From Nitrospirota bacterium (GTDB taxonomy: Bacteria; Nitrospirota; Thermodesulfovibrionia; UBA6902), in NCBI GenBank assembly GCA_015491705.1, contig WFVK01000310.1, positions 1 through 8,097 on the forward strand: 8,097 nucleotides of DNA, written 5' to 3'. Positions 1 through 6,786 of the stretch are shown here, piece after piece. The notes under the pieces are model-generated. The model did no database searches and was not told where the DNA came from. It worked only from the letters and a program-made list of their open reading frames with translations. The stretch's first letter is position 1. Each line of letters opens with the position of its first letter. The position numbers and the translations under genes were made by a program.

Positions 1-693
1 TTTCTGTCCCCTGGTTATGGCGGCCGTACCCCTGAGTTCCCCGAATGTATAATCCCTTCCCGCGATCCTGAACACCGCCCTGGTCCTGTTTTCCCTGATC
101 GCGGCCTTAAGCTCCCGGAGCCACGGGCCCACGGGAAGGTTCAGTTTCGCCAGTTTATCCTTGTCGATATTGATATGGTAATCCTCCTGAAGGCTGAATG
201 CGAGGCATGGTATCTGGTGGTCGAGTACCGCAGCGGAAACACTGAAGAATGAATCCCGCAGCAGGACGCCGTCAAAGGGCAGCATGCCGGAATCTTCACG
301 CCTGAAAGATGTCTCGGCCCTGAAAACCGTTTTCCTGACAGAGGATTCGCTTACCTCCGAAACATGAATGTGAAGCGGGTAATCACCGGTGAGATTCCAT
401 GTATACCCCCTGAGCTTGCCTTCCACGCAGTCTGTAAACCCTTCAGGGCCGTAGAGTCTCAAGGGGGTTTCCCTTTTAAGGGAGACCCTCAGTATATTGT
501 CAAATCCGATAAAATGATCTACATGCGTGTGGGATACAAAGATATCCGTTGTCTTTAGAATATCTCTCACGGAAAGGGCCCGGGTCCAGCCGAGGTCGAA
601 CATCAGTGCCCGTCCTTCCCTGAGCAGTCTCACATAAACCGCCGGGTCTTCAAAGGGACTGTTGAGATGTCTTGGATGGAAAGACGGTTTCAT
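1..693 (-). CDS. RNase Z-like metallo-beta-lactamase-fold hydrolase (3' end outside window)
   Basis: The minus frame is open from an ATG at 693 to the window edge, giving 231 codons with no stop, so the C-terminus is missing. The metal-binding signature HTHVDH is at residues 55-60 (H55, H57, D59, H60), preceded by the usual FDLG strand at 32-35. A second conserved segment, LDHQIPCLAF, is at 157-166, where H159 resembles the late metal-ligand histidine of RNase Z-type enzymes. The N-terminus starts MKPSFHPR and has no signal peptide, so the protein is cytoplasmic. The fold predicts a two-zinc hydrolase, but the substrate is unknown: tRNA 3' processing by a true RNase Z is possible, yet the sequence looks like a divergent RNase Z-like subfamily. 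No Shine-Dalgarno sequence precedes the ATG; instead TATAAT ends 5 bases upstream. It diverges from galT. Confidence 0.85.
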   Translation of the reverse strand, partial: MKPSFHPRHLNSPFEDPAVYVRLLREGRALMFDLGWTRALSVRDILKTTDIFVSHTHVDHFIGFDNILRVSLKRETPLRLYGPEGFTDCVEGKLRGYTWNLTGDYPLHIHVSEVSESSVRKTVFRAETSFRREDSGMLPFDGVLLRDSFFSVSAAVLDHQIPCLAFSLQEDYHINIDKDKLAKLNLPVGPWLRELKAAIRENRTRAVFRIAGRDYTFGELRGTAAITRGQK

Positions 694-698
694 GGCAA

Positions 699-728
699 AT
701 TATAGCTTAATTAATGATATAATATGAA
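699..728 (-). promoter_or_regulatory. Candidate promoter for the MBL-fold gene, possibly leaderless
   Basis: On the minus strand TATAAT occupies 704-699, with TTCATA (4 of 6 matches to TTGACA) at 728-723 and an 18-base spacer. The -10 box ends only 5 bases before the ATG at 693, so transcription would start at or next to the start codon. The missing ribosome binding site agrees with a leaderless message. This is motif reading only. Confidence 0.4.
715..723 (+). promoter_or_regulatory. Extended -10 promoter candidate for galT-kinase-regulator
   Basis: TGATATAAT at 715-723 is an exact TATAAT preceded by the TGn extension, a form that needs little -35 contact; no good -35 box is seen near 695-701. 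Transcription would start near 730 and leave a leader of about 67 bases before galT. It overlaps by one base the -35 candidate of the divergent gene. Confidence 0.45.
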
Positions 729-753
729 CAAAAAGTCAATCATTACAATCTGC

Positions 754-778
754 CGGTTATTCGATGAGAGGATAACCG
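754..778 (+). promoter_or_regulatory. Hairpin in the galT leader
   Basis: CGGTTAT at 754-760 pairs perfectly with ATAACCG at 772-778. T761·G771 and C762-G770 extend it to 9 pairs around a 7-base loop. TTTTCTCC follows at 779-786, and the galT GGAGG begins at 787. It could be a weak attenuator, an RNA structure that affects galT translation, or a DNA operator. The short T run and moderate stem make a strong terminator unlikely. Confidence 0.4.
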
Positions 779-796
779 TTTTCTCCGGAGGTTTGA

Positions 797-1789
797 ATGC
801 CTGAGCTAAGGAAGGACCCCATCTCCAGCAGATGGGTTATTATTTCAGTCGAGAGGGGCAAACGTCCCTCGGATTTCGGGATGCGGCTTTCCGCCAAGAA
901 AGGGGGGTTCTGCGCATTTTGTGAAGGCAACGAGTATACCACTCCTCCCGAGATACTGGCCTTCAGACCTGATAAAAGCAAACCGAATACCCCGGGCTGG
1001 ACCCTCAGGGTTGTATCCAACAAATTTCCGGCCCTTAACATAGAAGGCCAGTTGAACAGGCAGGGTGAGGGCATATTTGACAAAATGAACGGCGTCGGCG
1101 CCCACGAGGTGATAGTGGAATGCCCAGACCATAATCTTACGCTTTCCACAATGCCCCTGAAGTATGTAGAGGACGTCTTATGGGCGTTTCATTACAGAAT
1201 GAGCGATCTTAAAAAGGATGAACGTTTCAGGTATATTCTTGTTTTTAAAAATGAAGGCTACGACGCGGGCTCATCCCTGGAGCATACACACTCCCAGCTT
1301 ATAGCCCTTCCCATTGTCCCCCACCTGGTGAGTGAGGAAATCGAACATGCGCGGGAGTACTACGGTTATAAGGAGAGATGTCTCTTCTGTGATATAATAC
1401 GGCAGGAGAGTACAGCGAGGACAAGGGTTATTTCCGAAAATGACGATTTTATCGTGCTTGCCCCGTTTGCGCCGCGGTCACCGTTTGAGACCACTATACT
1501 GCCCAAGAAACATGCATCAAGCTTTTTGCCGGACGGAAATTTCGGCCTTCTGGCCGAGATACTGCAGCGGACATTAAAACAGATAGACAAGGTGCTGAAC
1601 CTTCCCCCATACAATATGATGATTCATACCTCGCCATTCAAGGACGAAGACAACGAGTATTACCACTGGCATATAGAAATAATACCGAAACTCACAAAGA
1701 TTGCAGGTTTTGAGTGGGGGTCGGGATTTTACATTAATCCGACGCCCCCCGAGGAAGCCGCAAGGTTTATGAGGGAGGCGGAAATTTAA
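797..1789 (+). CDS. galT: GalT-family hexose-1-phosphate nucleotidylyltransferase
   Basis: This 330-residue protein matches the usual GalT length. Such enzymes move a nucleotidyl group between a sugar nucleotide and a sugar 1-phosphate through a nucleotidyl-histidine intermediate in the cytoplasm (classically the Leloir pathway). A CxxC pair (C39, C42) and H103 fit the zinc site. The active-site motif is HTHSQ at 163-167, with H165 as the expected nucleophile, in place of the classical HPHGQ. The C-terminal half opens with CLFCDII at 195-201, a HIT-like start, and has HWH at 290-292 matching the second metal site. The ATG is fixed by GGAGG at 787-791 with a 5-base gap. The kinase gene starts 9 bases after the stop. 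Because of the altered motif and the absence of other gal genes here, the true substrate could be another sugar nucleotide (for example an ADP-sugar); the family call is firm, the specificity is not. Confidence 0.9.
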   Translation: MPELRKDPISSRWVIISVERGKRPSDFGMRLSAKKGGFCAFCEGNEYTTPPEILAFRPDKSKPNTPGWTLRVVSNKFPALNIEGQLNRQGEGIFDKMNGVGAHEVIVECPDHNLTLSTMPLKYVEDVLWAFHYRMSDLKKDERFRYILVFKNEGYDAGSSLEHTHSQLIALPIVPHLVSEEIEHAREYYGYKERCLFCDIIRQESTARTRVISENDDFIVLAPFAPRSPFETTILPKKHASSFLPDGNFGLLAEILQRTLKQIDKVLNLPPYNMMIHTSPFKDEDNEYYHWHIEIIPKLTKIAGFEWGSGFYINPTPPEEAARFMREAEI

Positions 1790-1798
1790 ATTAACCTT

Positions 1799-4700
1799 AT
1801 GGCTGAAACAACCGGCAACAAAGATCGGAATGATCTTTCGACAACGTCCAATATCCTGACAAAGGTTACGCAGATAGCCAGCTCGACACTGGAACTCCGT
1901 GAGATACTCGATACCATTTCGCTTGTAATAACGGATACGCTCAACAAGGACGTGTGCTATATCTGCCTCCTGAAGCCGGAAAGTAAGGTTGTCTGTATCC
2001 AGGCTGTAAAAGGCGGCGACAGGGAATCGGTCAAGGTATTCTGCATTCAGGATGAAGAGGAGATTATACACGAGATGTTTAAGGAACTGAAGCCGGTAAT
2101 GATAGAGGATCTGCGCACGGAACCCAGGGTGAGAGATATTCTCAACCCCCAGACGGACAATTTCTGTTCGCTGCTTGCTGTTCCGGTTGTAAGGGACGAC
2201 AAACTCATAGGAGTTCTGGTAGTACAGACCGCGGAGAGCTGTGTCTATACCGAGGAGGAGATCGCCGTCCTGACGATAATCTCTCACAACATCAGCGCCG
2301 CCATCCGTAATGCGGAGCTTTACAGGAGCGTCAAGGCTCAGCTTGACGAACTGAAGGTCATACACGAGATAGGCAAGGCCATCACATCCATTTTAAACAT
2401 CGACGAGCTCCTTCCATATATATGCATGGAGGTATCAAAGGCATTCAATGCAAGGGGATGCACCCTGAGACTCCTTGAAGGGGAAACACTCCAGATAAAG
2501 GCATCTTACGGATTGCCCGACAGGATACTTCATGAAATGCCCCTCCGCCTCGGCGAGGGCATATCGGGAAATGTGGCATTGACCGGTGAACCGCTGCTTA
2601 TAGACGACACCTCCATGATGCCGGATAATCTCCGCGTTCCCGGAATTGATTCAAAATCCGTAATATGTGTCCCCCTTTCAATCGGCGAGCAGGTGATCGG
2701 AACACTTGCGCTTTATGATAAAAAGGACGAATGGGGGGTGGCTGCGTTTTCACAGGAGGACCTCAACTCCCTGATAACTTTTGCATCCGTCTCCTCCATA
2801 GCAATTGAGAACGCAAGGCTCTACAAGGCCGAACTTGACAAGGAGCGGGAGGTCACCCAGACAAAAGACTATCTGAAAAGCCTTATCAATGACTCGGCGG
2901 ACGCCATTATTACATCGGATACTAATGGTATCATTACGTCGTGGAACAGGGGCGCTGAAAACATCTACGGCTTTACGGAAGAGGAGGTAATCGGCAAATT
3001 CCTTCCCATGGTCCCGCAGTTTCTGATAGAGGAGGAGAAAAATTTCATAAAGAGGCTGCAGAAAAAAGAGACATTGAGAAATATCGAGACGATAAGGCAG
3101 ACAAAAAACGGCAGGCTGATTGAAATCAGTCTTACACTCTCGCCCATACTGGACTCATCCGGAAATGTCACGGGAATAAGCGGGATATCCAGGGATATAT
3201 CAGAAAAAAAGCTGGTTGAAAAGGAATTGATAAGAAAAAACCAGGAGCTGTCGAGGCTGTTTTTTATAAATTCCGTTGTAAGGAGCACCCTTGAGCTGGA
3301 CAAGCTTCTGAAGATGGTGCTCACCGTGGTTACAATGGGCGACGGGCTCGGGTTTAACAGGGCGATACTGTTTCTCGTTGATGAATCGCAGAACATGCTT
3401 AAGGGCACCATGGGAGTAGGTCCTGCAAGCCCTGAGGAGGCAAAGGATATATGGCTTGACATGGAAGGCAAGAGTCTCGGAGCCATTATTGAAGAAATAG
3501 AGAACAGCCCTTTCCACCTGGATTCCCATCTCGACAAGTTAAGCCAGCGTTTGAGCGTCAACCTCGACGGGGACTGCATACTCTGCCGGTGCATCAAGAT
3601 GAAGAAGCCTTTCAATATTCAGAATGCCAGGACAGAACCAATAGTAAGCCCTTACCTTATTCAGATGCTGGGTGCCGAGGCATTCGGGGTCGTGCCCCTC
3701 ATGTCGAGAGACAAGGTGATCGGCCTGATCTGGGTCGACAACATTTTCACAGGCAGGCCCATTAAAGATGAAGACCTGCAGTTCCTCATGGGATTTTCAA
3801 GCCATATCGCATCGGCTATAGAGAATGCAAGGCTTTTCGAAAGCGTCGCCCTTGCGCAGTCCGAGCTCAAGAATATATTTGAATCAATCTCGGACATGGT
3901 CTACTTTACCGAGAAGGACTGCACCATAATGCGCATTAACCAGGCCGTTGTCAGGAAGCTTGACAGGCCGGAAGAAGAGATTATAGGCAAGAAGTGTTAC
4001 AGCGTATTCCACGGCAAAGACAAGCCGTGGGAGAAATGCCCTCACTGCCAGTCGATAAACTCCCGTAAACCGTTTGTGGGAGAGCTTGATGAACCCAATC
4101 TTGACGGCACATTTGTTGTGTCGAACTCGCCCATTTTTGACTCAGGGGGCAATTTTGTCGGAACGGTTCATATCTCACGGGACATAACGGAACTTCGCAC
4201 CCTGAGAGAAAGGGTCGCCCATTCCGAAAGAATGGCCGCCCTCGGGGAACTGGCAGCAAGGGTGGCGCACGAGATAAGAAATCCCCTCATCTCCATAGGA
4301 GGATTTGCGCGAAGGCTTGAGAAAAAGCTTACCGATGATACCAGGGAATATGCAAAGATCATCGTCAACGAAGTTTCAAGGCTCGAAAACATCCTGAAGG
4401 AGATTCTGGGTTTTGTAAAAAGCTCGAGGATTGTAAAAACCAGAGTGGACATTAATGAAATCATAACCAACATAACGGATTTTATTACACCCGAAATCAA
4501 CCAGAAACAGAACGTACTCAAAAAGGAGTTGTCGGAGGTCCCTGTCATGACCCTGATAGACCCTGACAGGATAAAAGAAGCGGTGTTGAATATTATTGCA
4601 AATGCCAATCAGGCGACATACCAGGGAACAATCACCGTGAGAACCAGGCAGGAGGAAAATGAGGCGGTTATCGAGGTGCTGGATATTGGCTGCGGCATTA

Positions 4701-4897
4701 AAGAAGAAGATATTAAAAGCATCTTTAACCCCTTTTTCACAACAAGGCCCGAGGGCACGGGTCTCGGCCTGGCGGTCACCCATAAGATTATTCAGGAGCA
4801 CAACGGAAAAATCAAGGTTGAAAGCGTATGGGGCAGCGGTACGGCCTTCAGGATATACCTGCCGCTGGAGAATGACAACGGGCAACTGCAGGGATAA
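1799..4897 (+). CDS. Soluble multi-GAF/PAS sensor histidine kinase
   Basis: 1032 residues. Approximate order: GAF 16-172, GAF 186-342, PAS 355-472, GAF 489-680, PAS 692-800, HisKA 808-875, HATPase 920-1026. The phospho-accepting histidine is H824 in VAHEIRNPL. The ATPase shows an N box around N935, a G1 box DIGCGI (962-967), an F box NPFFTT (977-982) and GTGLGL (986-991). There is no signal peptide or hydrophobic segment, so it senses inside the cytoplasm. Helical linkers rich in E, K and L join the domains (about 341-356 and 467-487). GAF3 carries C593, C596 and C598; PAS2 carries C733 and a CPHC pair (747-750), so redox, metal or cofactor sensing is possible but unproven. The ATG lies 9 bases after galT and lacks a nearby Shine-Dalgarno sequence (GGAGG is over 20 bases away), which suggests translational coupling. 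The likely partner is the response regulator just downstream. Confidence 0.93.
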   Translation: MAETTGNKDRNDLSTTSNILTKVTQIASSTLELREILDTISLVITDTLNKDVCYICLLKPESKVVCIQAVKGGDRESVKVFCIQDEEEIIHEMFKELKPVMIEDLRTEPRVRDILNPQTDNFCSLLAVPVVRDDKLIGVLVVQTAESCVYTEEEIAVLTIISHNISAAIRNAELYRSVKAQLDELKVIHEIGKAITSILNIDELLPYICMEVSKAFNARGCTLRLLEGETLQIKASYGLPDRILHEMPLRLGEGISGNVALTGEPLLIDDTSMMPDNLRVPGIDSKSVICVPLSIGEQVIGTLALYDKKDEWGVAAFSQEDLNSLITFASVSSIAIENARLYKAELDKEREVTQTKDYLKSLINDSADAIITSDTNGIITSWNRGAENIYGFTEEEVIGKFLPMVPQFLIEEEKNFIKRLQKKETLRNIETIRQTKNGRLIEISLTLSPILDSSGNVTGISGISRDISEKKLVEKELIRKNQELSRLFFINSVVRSTLELDKLLKMVLTVVTMGDGLGFNRAILFLVDESQNMLKGTMGVGPASPEEAKDIWLDMEGKSLGAIIEEIENSPFHLDSHLDKLSQRLSVNLDGDCILCRCIKMKKPFNIQNARTEPIVSPYLIQMLGAEAFGVVPLMSRDKVIGLIWVDNIFTGRPIKDEDLQFLMGFSSHIASAIENARLFESVALAQSELKNIFESISDMVYFTEKDCTIMRINQAVVRKLDRPEEEIIGKKCYSVFHGKDKPWEKCPHCQSINSRKPFVGELDEPNLDGTFVVSNSPIFDSGGNFVGTVHISRDITELRTLRERVAHSERMAALGELAARVAHEIRNPLISIGGFARRLEKKLTDDTREYAKIIVNEVSRLENILKEILGFVKSSRIVKTRVDINEIITNITDFITPEINQKQNVLKKELSEVPVMTLIDPDRIKEAVLNIIANANQATYQGTITVRTRQEENEAVIEVLDIGCGIKEEDIKSIFNPFFTTRPEGTGLGLAVTHKIIQEHNGKIKVESVWGSGTAFRIYLPLENDNGQLQG

Positions 4898-4930
4898 TTA
4901 TGTAACGTTATAAAAAGAGGAGGAAAAAAT

Positions 4931-5296
4931 ATGAAGCTTCTTATTGTTGATGATGATCTGAATATACAGCGGCTTTACAAGGAAGAACTGGAGGAGGAAG
5001 GATATAATGTAGTAATTGCCAGCACGGGCAAAGACGCCCTGGAGAAGTTTGAGAAGGAGAACCCGGATATTGTCACCCTGGATATACTCATGCCCGACAT
5101 TGACGGAATAAGCCTCCTGAGAAAGATGAAAGAGCAGCGCCCTGATATTCCCATCATAATGTCTACGGCCTATGACTACAGGGATGACTTTGCTGTCTGG
5201 GCATCCGAGGCATACATAGTGAAGTCGTCCGATCTCAGCGAACTGAAAAAGACGATAAAGAAACTCGCAAGCAATCCCGGGAAACGACCTGCATAA
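4931..5296 (+). CDS. Single-domain response regulator (CheY/Spo0F-like)
   Basis: 121 residues, consisting of a receiver domain and nothing else. The acidic pocket is D7-D8-D9, the phospho-acceptor is D51 in LDILMPDIDG, the switch residue is T79 (or S78) in MSTAYD, the aromatic switch position is Y95, and the invariant lysine is K98 in YIVKSSDL. All residues needed for phosphorylation are present. There is no DNA-binding or enzymatic output domain, so it must signal by protein contact or pass phosphate onward. A strong GAGGAGG at 4917-4923, 7 bases before the ATG, fixes the start. It lies 33 bases after the kinase gene on the same strand, making it the natural partner of that kinase and the last gene of the galT unit. 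No convincing rho-independent terminator follows. Confidence 0.93.
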   Translation: MKLLIVDDDLNIQRLYKEELEEEGYNVVIASTGKDALEKFEKENPDIVTLDILMPDIDGISLLRKMKEQRPDIPIIMSTAYDYRDDFAVWASEAYIVKSSDLSELKKTIKKLASNPGKRPA

Positions 5297-5315
5297 GAAA
5301 GCAATGTTGCAGGTC
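5286..5315 (+). repeat. Inverted repeat over the response regulator stop codon
   Basis: GACCTGCA at 5286-5293 and TGCAGGTC at 5308-5315 are perfect 8-base complements around a 14-base loop that begins with the stop codon. No T run follows, so it is not a classical terminator. It could stabilise the 3' end of the message or assist rho-type termination. Confidence 0.4.
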
Positions 5316-5551
5316 TGAAACAGGGGTGATTTCCATATTTTTAACACGAGGAAATTATAAATGCAATATTTCCCGCAGAACCTTCCCGGGACAACGGGGC
5401 GGACCTCGCGGAATGTTCAGTATAGCCCTTCCGACTCACTTTACAAATCAAACCTTATTTAGGTAATATTCATAGGTGGCCGAAAGCGCACGGTATCAGG
5501 CGGAACCGGTTGAACATCTGATATTCTTTTCTTTCAAAGTCACTTTTTTCC
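5297..5551. other. Non-coding gap between response regulator and tRNA-Ser
   Basis: 255 bases without a convincing gene. It holds the right arm of an inverted repeat, a weak 33-codon frame (5361-5462, plus strand, GAGG about 10 bases upstream, no recognisable product), a promoter candidate at 5440-5469 and a 10-base repeat of the tRNA-Ser 5' region at 5474-5483. No T-rich terminator hairpin is seen. Confidence 0.5.
5440..5469 (+). promoter_or_regulatory. Candidate sigma-70-type promoter for the tRNA-Ser unit
   Basis: TTTACA at 5440-5445 and TAATAT at 5464-5469 are separated by 18 bases. Transcription would begin near 5476, leaving a precursor of about 75 bases before tRNA-Ser. It is the best promoter-like pair in this gap; later genes in the unit show no clear promoter of their own. 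Confidence 0.4.
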
Positions 5552-5643
5552 GGAGAGGTGGCCGAGCGGTTTAAGGCAGCCGCCTGCTAAGCGGTTGTGG
5601 GGGTCAAACCTCACCCAGGGTTCAAATCCCTGCCTCTCCGCCA
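5552..5643 (+). tRNA. tRNA-Ser (anticodon GCU)
   Basis: A 92-base class II tRNA. The acceptor stem GGAGAGG (5552-5558) pairs with CCTCTCC (5633-5639); the discriminator is G5640 and CCA is encoded at 5641-5643. The anticodon stem GCCGC/GCGGT encloses the loop CTGCTAA, with GCT at 5586-5588, reading AGC and AGU serine codons. The long variable arm (5596-5615) forms its own stem, as expected for tRNA-Ser. The T arm is CAGGG-TTCAAAT-CCCTG. The lipoprotein gene begins 90 bases downstream and no terminator separates them. Confidence 0.97.
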
Positions 5644-5733
5644 CTAAAACCGGAGGCGTTGCCCTCAGCATGAACCCGGAGACGGTTCGGGCGGGGCGGA
5701 AATAATAACACTTTATTACGGGGAGGAAAATTA

Positions 5734-6276
5734 ATGAAAAAGGCCCTTTTAATAATCTCTGTCATAGTCGTTCTCTTTTCATTCGGGGCGTGCAAGGAAA
5801 AGGAAAAAGAGGAACCTGCTTCCCGGAAAACGGAGTCGCCGGCGTATGATATGAAAGCCCCGGCTTCAATGCCGGGGCATGGAACCATGGATAAGAAGAC
5901 GGAGATGCAGGTGATCGTGCCTCCGGAAGTCAAGGACCGGTGGGGCGAGGTGAAGTTCAGCGTTGAAGACAAAAAAGAAAACAGGAGCCGGGAGTTCACC
6001 GTGGCCATTGGTGATGAATTTAAAATTCCTGATTCGGACCTGACTGTCAGGACAGGGCCTTTTCTTCCTGATTTCAAGATGAGCGGGCAGATCATCACCT
6101 CCGCCTCGAATGACCCGAAAAATCCGGCCATCGGGGTGGCCATATATGAAAAAGACAAGAAGATTTTCCCCGAGTCAGGGAGAAAATGGGGATGGCTTTA
6201 TATAAACTTCCCGACCATACACTCTTTTCAGCATGAACGCTATGCATTGACATTCATAGAGGCAATCAAGAAATAA
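5734..6276 (+). CDS. Outer-envelope lipoprotein, DUF2155-like
   Basis: 180 residues. The N-terminus MKK plus a hydrophobic stretch (4-17) ends in the lipobox FGAC with the lipidated cysteine at C20; lysine at the next position favours outer-membrane sorting if the Lol rule applies. A charged, low-complexity spacer rich in K, E and P (21-58) follows, with a PGHG turn at 47-50. The globular part begins near V60 (IVPPEVKDRW) and ends in WGWLYINFP...HSFQHERYALTFIEAIKK. This layout and the final motif resemble DUF2155 proteins, whose role is not known. That family call is from memory of the pattern, so moderate. GGAGG at 5722-5726, 7 bases before the ATG, fixes the start. The next gene starts within 6 to 24 bases of the stop, so both are likely one transcript acting at the envelope. 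Confidence 0.85.
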   Translation: MKKALLIISVIVVLFSFGACKEKEKEEPASRKTESPAYDMKAPASMPGHGTMDKKTEMQVIVPPEVKDRWGEVKFSVEDKKENRSREFTVAIGDEFKIPDSDLTVRTGPFLPDFKMSGQIITSASNDPKNPAIGVAIYEKDKKIFPESGRKWGWLYINFPTIHSFQHERYALTFIEAIKK

Positions 6277-6300
6277 AGAGGGTTGAACGGAAAAACAGGC

Positions 6301-6762
6301 ATGAGAATCTCCGAAAATACAATTTACGGCAACATCCTGACCGTGTTTCTGATCCTGGCCATACATGTGCTTCTGATCGGCGGCATAGGTGTGCTGGTCC
6401 TGTTTTTCTACGGGATAATCAATCATATGGTATGGATGATACTCGGCATTCTGAGCCTCTTCATGGGCGGTTACTGGTTCTACAGGCACCTGAAGTCGGA
6501 CATGAAAGCGCTTAAAGACATCACAGGGGATTCCTTGAAGGGAAAGGACGTAGAGGTGAGCTTTCTGGGCGGGGTGGCGACTTTCAAGATCACCGATTCG
6601 CCGGTCAGTCAAAGAATAAAAAGGCTCCCCCCGGGGCAGCCCCGACGGCTGGCCGGACAAAAGCCCGACGATATCAGGACCCTTGCGGAGCTGGCTCAGA
6701 TGTATGAGAAGAAACTGATCACATTTGATGAGTACAACAGGGCCAAGAAGAAGATTCTGTAA
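6301..6762 (+). CDS. Small two-helix membrane protein with C-terminal SHOCT-type domain
   Basis: 153 residues from the ATG at 6301. Two hydrophobic helices (about 12-37 and 42-61) are joined by a short GIINH-containing turn, forming an inner-membrane hairpin. A charged cytoplasmic linker follows and then a SHOCT-like tail (126-153) with the typical pattern LAELAQMYEKKLITFDEYNRAK. SHOCT tails are common at the ends of bacterial membrane proteins and are thought to mediate oligomerisation; the role here is unknown. The start is uncertain: a TTG at 6283 in the same frame adds six residues, but its GAGGG lies directly against the codon, too close for a usual ribosome binding site. It probably shares a transcript with the preceding lipoprotein and ends 24 bases before tRNA-Arg. 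Confidence 0.8.
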   Translation: MRISENTIYGNILTVFLILAIHVLLIGGIGVLVLFFYGIINHMVWMILGILSLFMGGYWFYRHLKSDMKALKDITGDSLKGKDVEVSFLGGVATFKITDSPVSQRIKRLPPGQPRRLAGQKPDDIRTLAELAQMYEKKLITFDEYNRAKKKIL

Positions 6763-6786
6763 GTGTCCGCGTTGTAACTTTAATAT

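Noticed and set aside
364..558. 64-codon plus-strand frame
   Set aside because: Lies wholly antisense to the MBL-fold hydrolase, whose frame carries the HTHVDH motif; no family resemblance or ribosome binding site of its own.
757..1149. Antisense frames over the start of galT (also 845-1132 and 1366-1614)
   Set aside because: Opposite-strand shadows of a gene with full catalytic motifs; their sequences resemble no protein family.
1574..2365. 263-codon minus-strand frame over galT and the kinase
   Set aside because: Long, but covered by two well-supported genes; no recognisable domain and it crosses the gene junction.
2965..3615. Serine-rich minus-strand frames over the kinase (also 3200-3529, 3661-3897, 3981-4259, 4168-4608, 4376-4885)
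   Set aside because: Serine- and phenylalanine-rich composition typical of the complement of a coding strand rich in K and E; no motifs.
4659..4913. 84-codon plus-strand frame overlapping the end of the kinase
   Set aside because: Shifted frame inside the ATPase domain; arginine-rich nonsense translation.
4898..5347. 149-codon minus-strand frame over the response regulator
   Set aside because: Antisense to a receiver domain with all conserved residues; no promoter or family.
5361..5462. 33-codon frame after the response regulator
   Set aside because: A GAGG lies upstream, but the product is unrecognised and too short to support; mentioned only in the gap description.
5622..6158. 178-codon minus-strand frame over tRNA-Ser and the lipoprotein
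   Set aside because: Antisense to a lipoprotein with signal peptide and strong ribosome binding site, and it runs into the tRNA.
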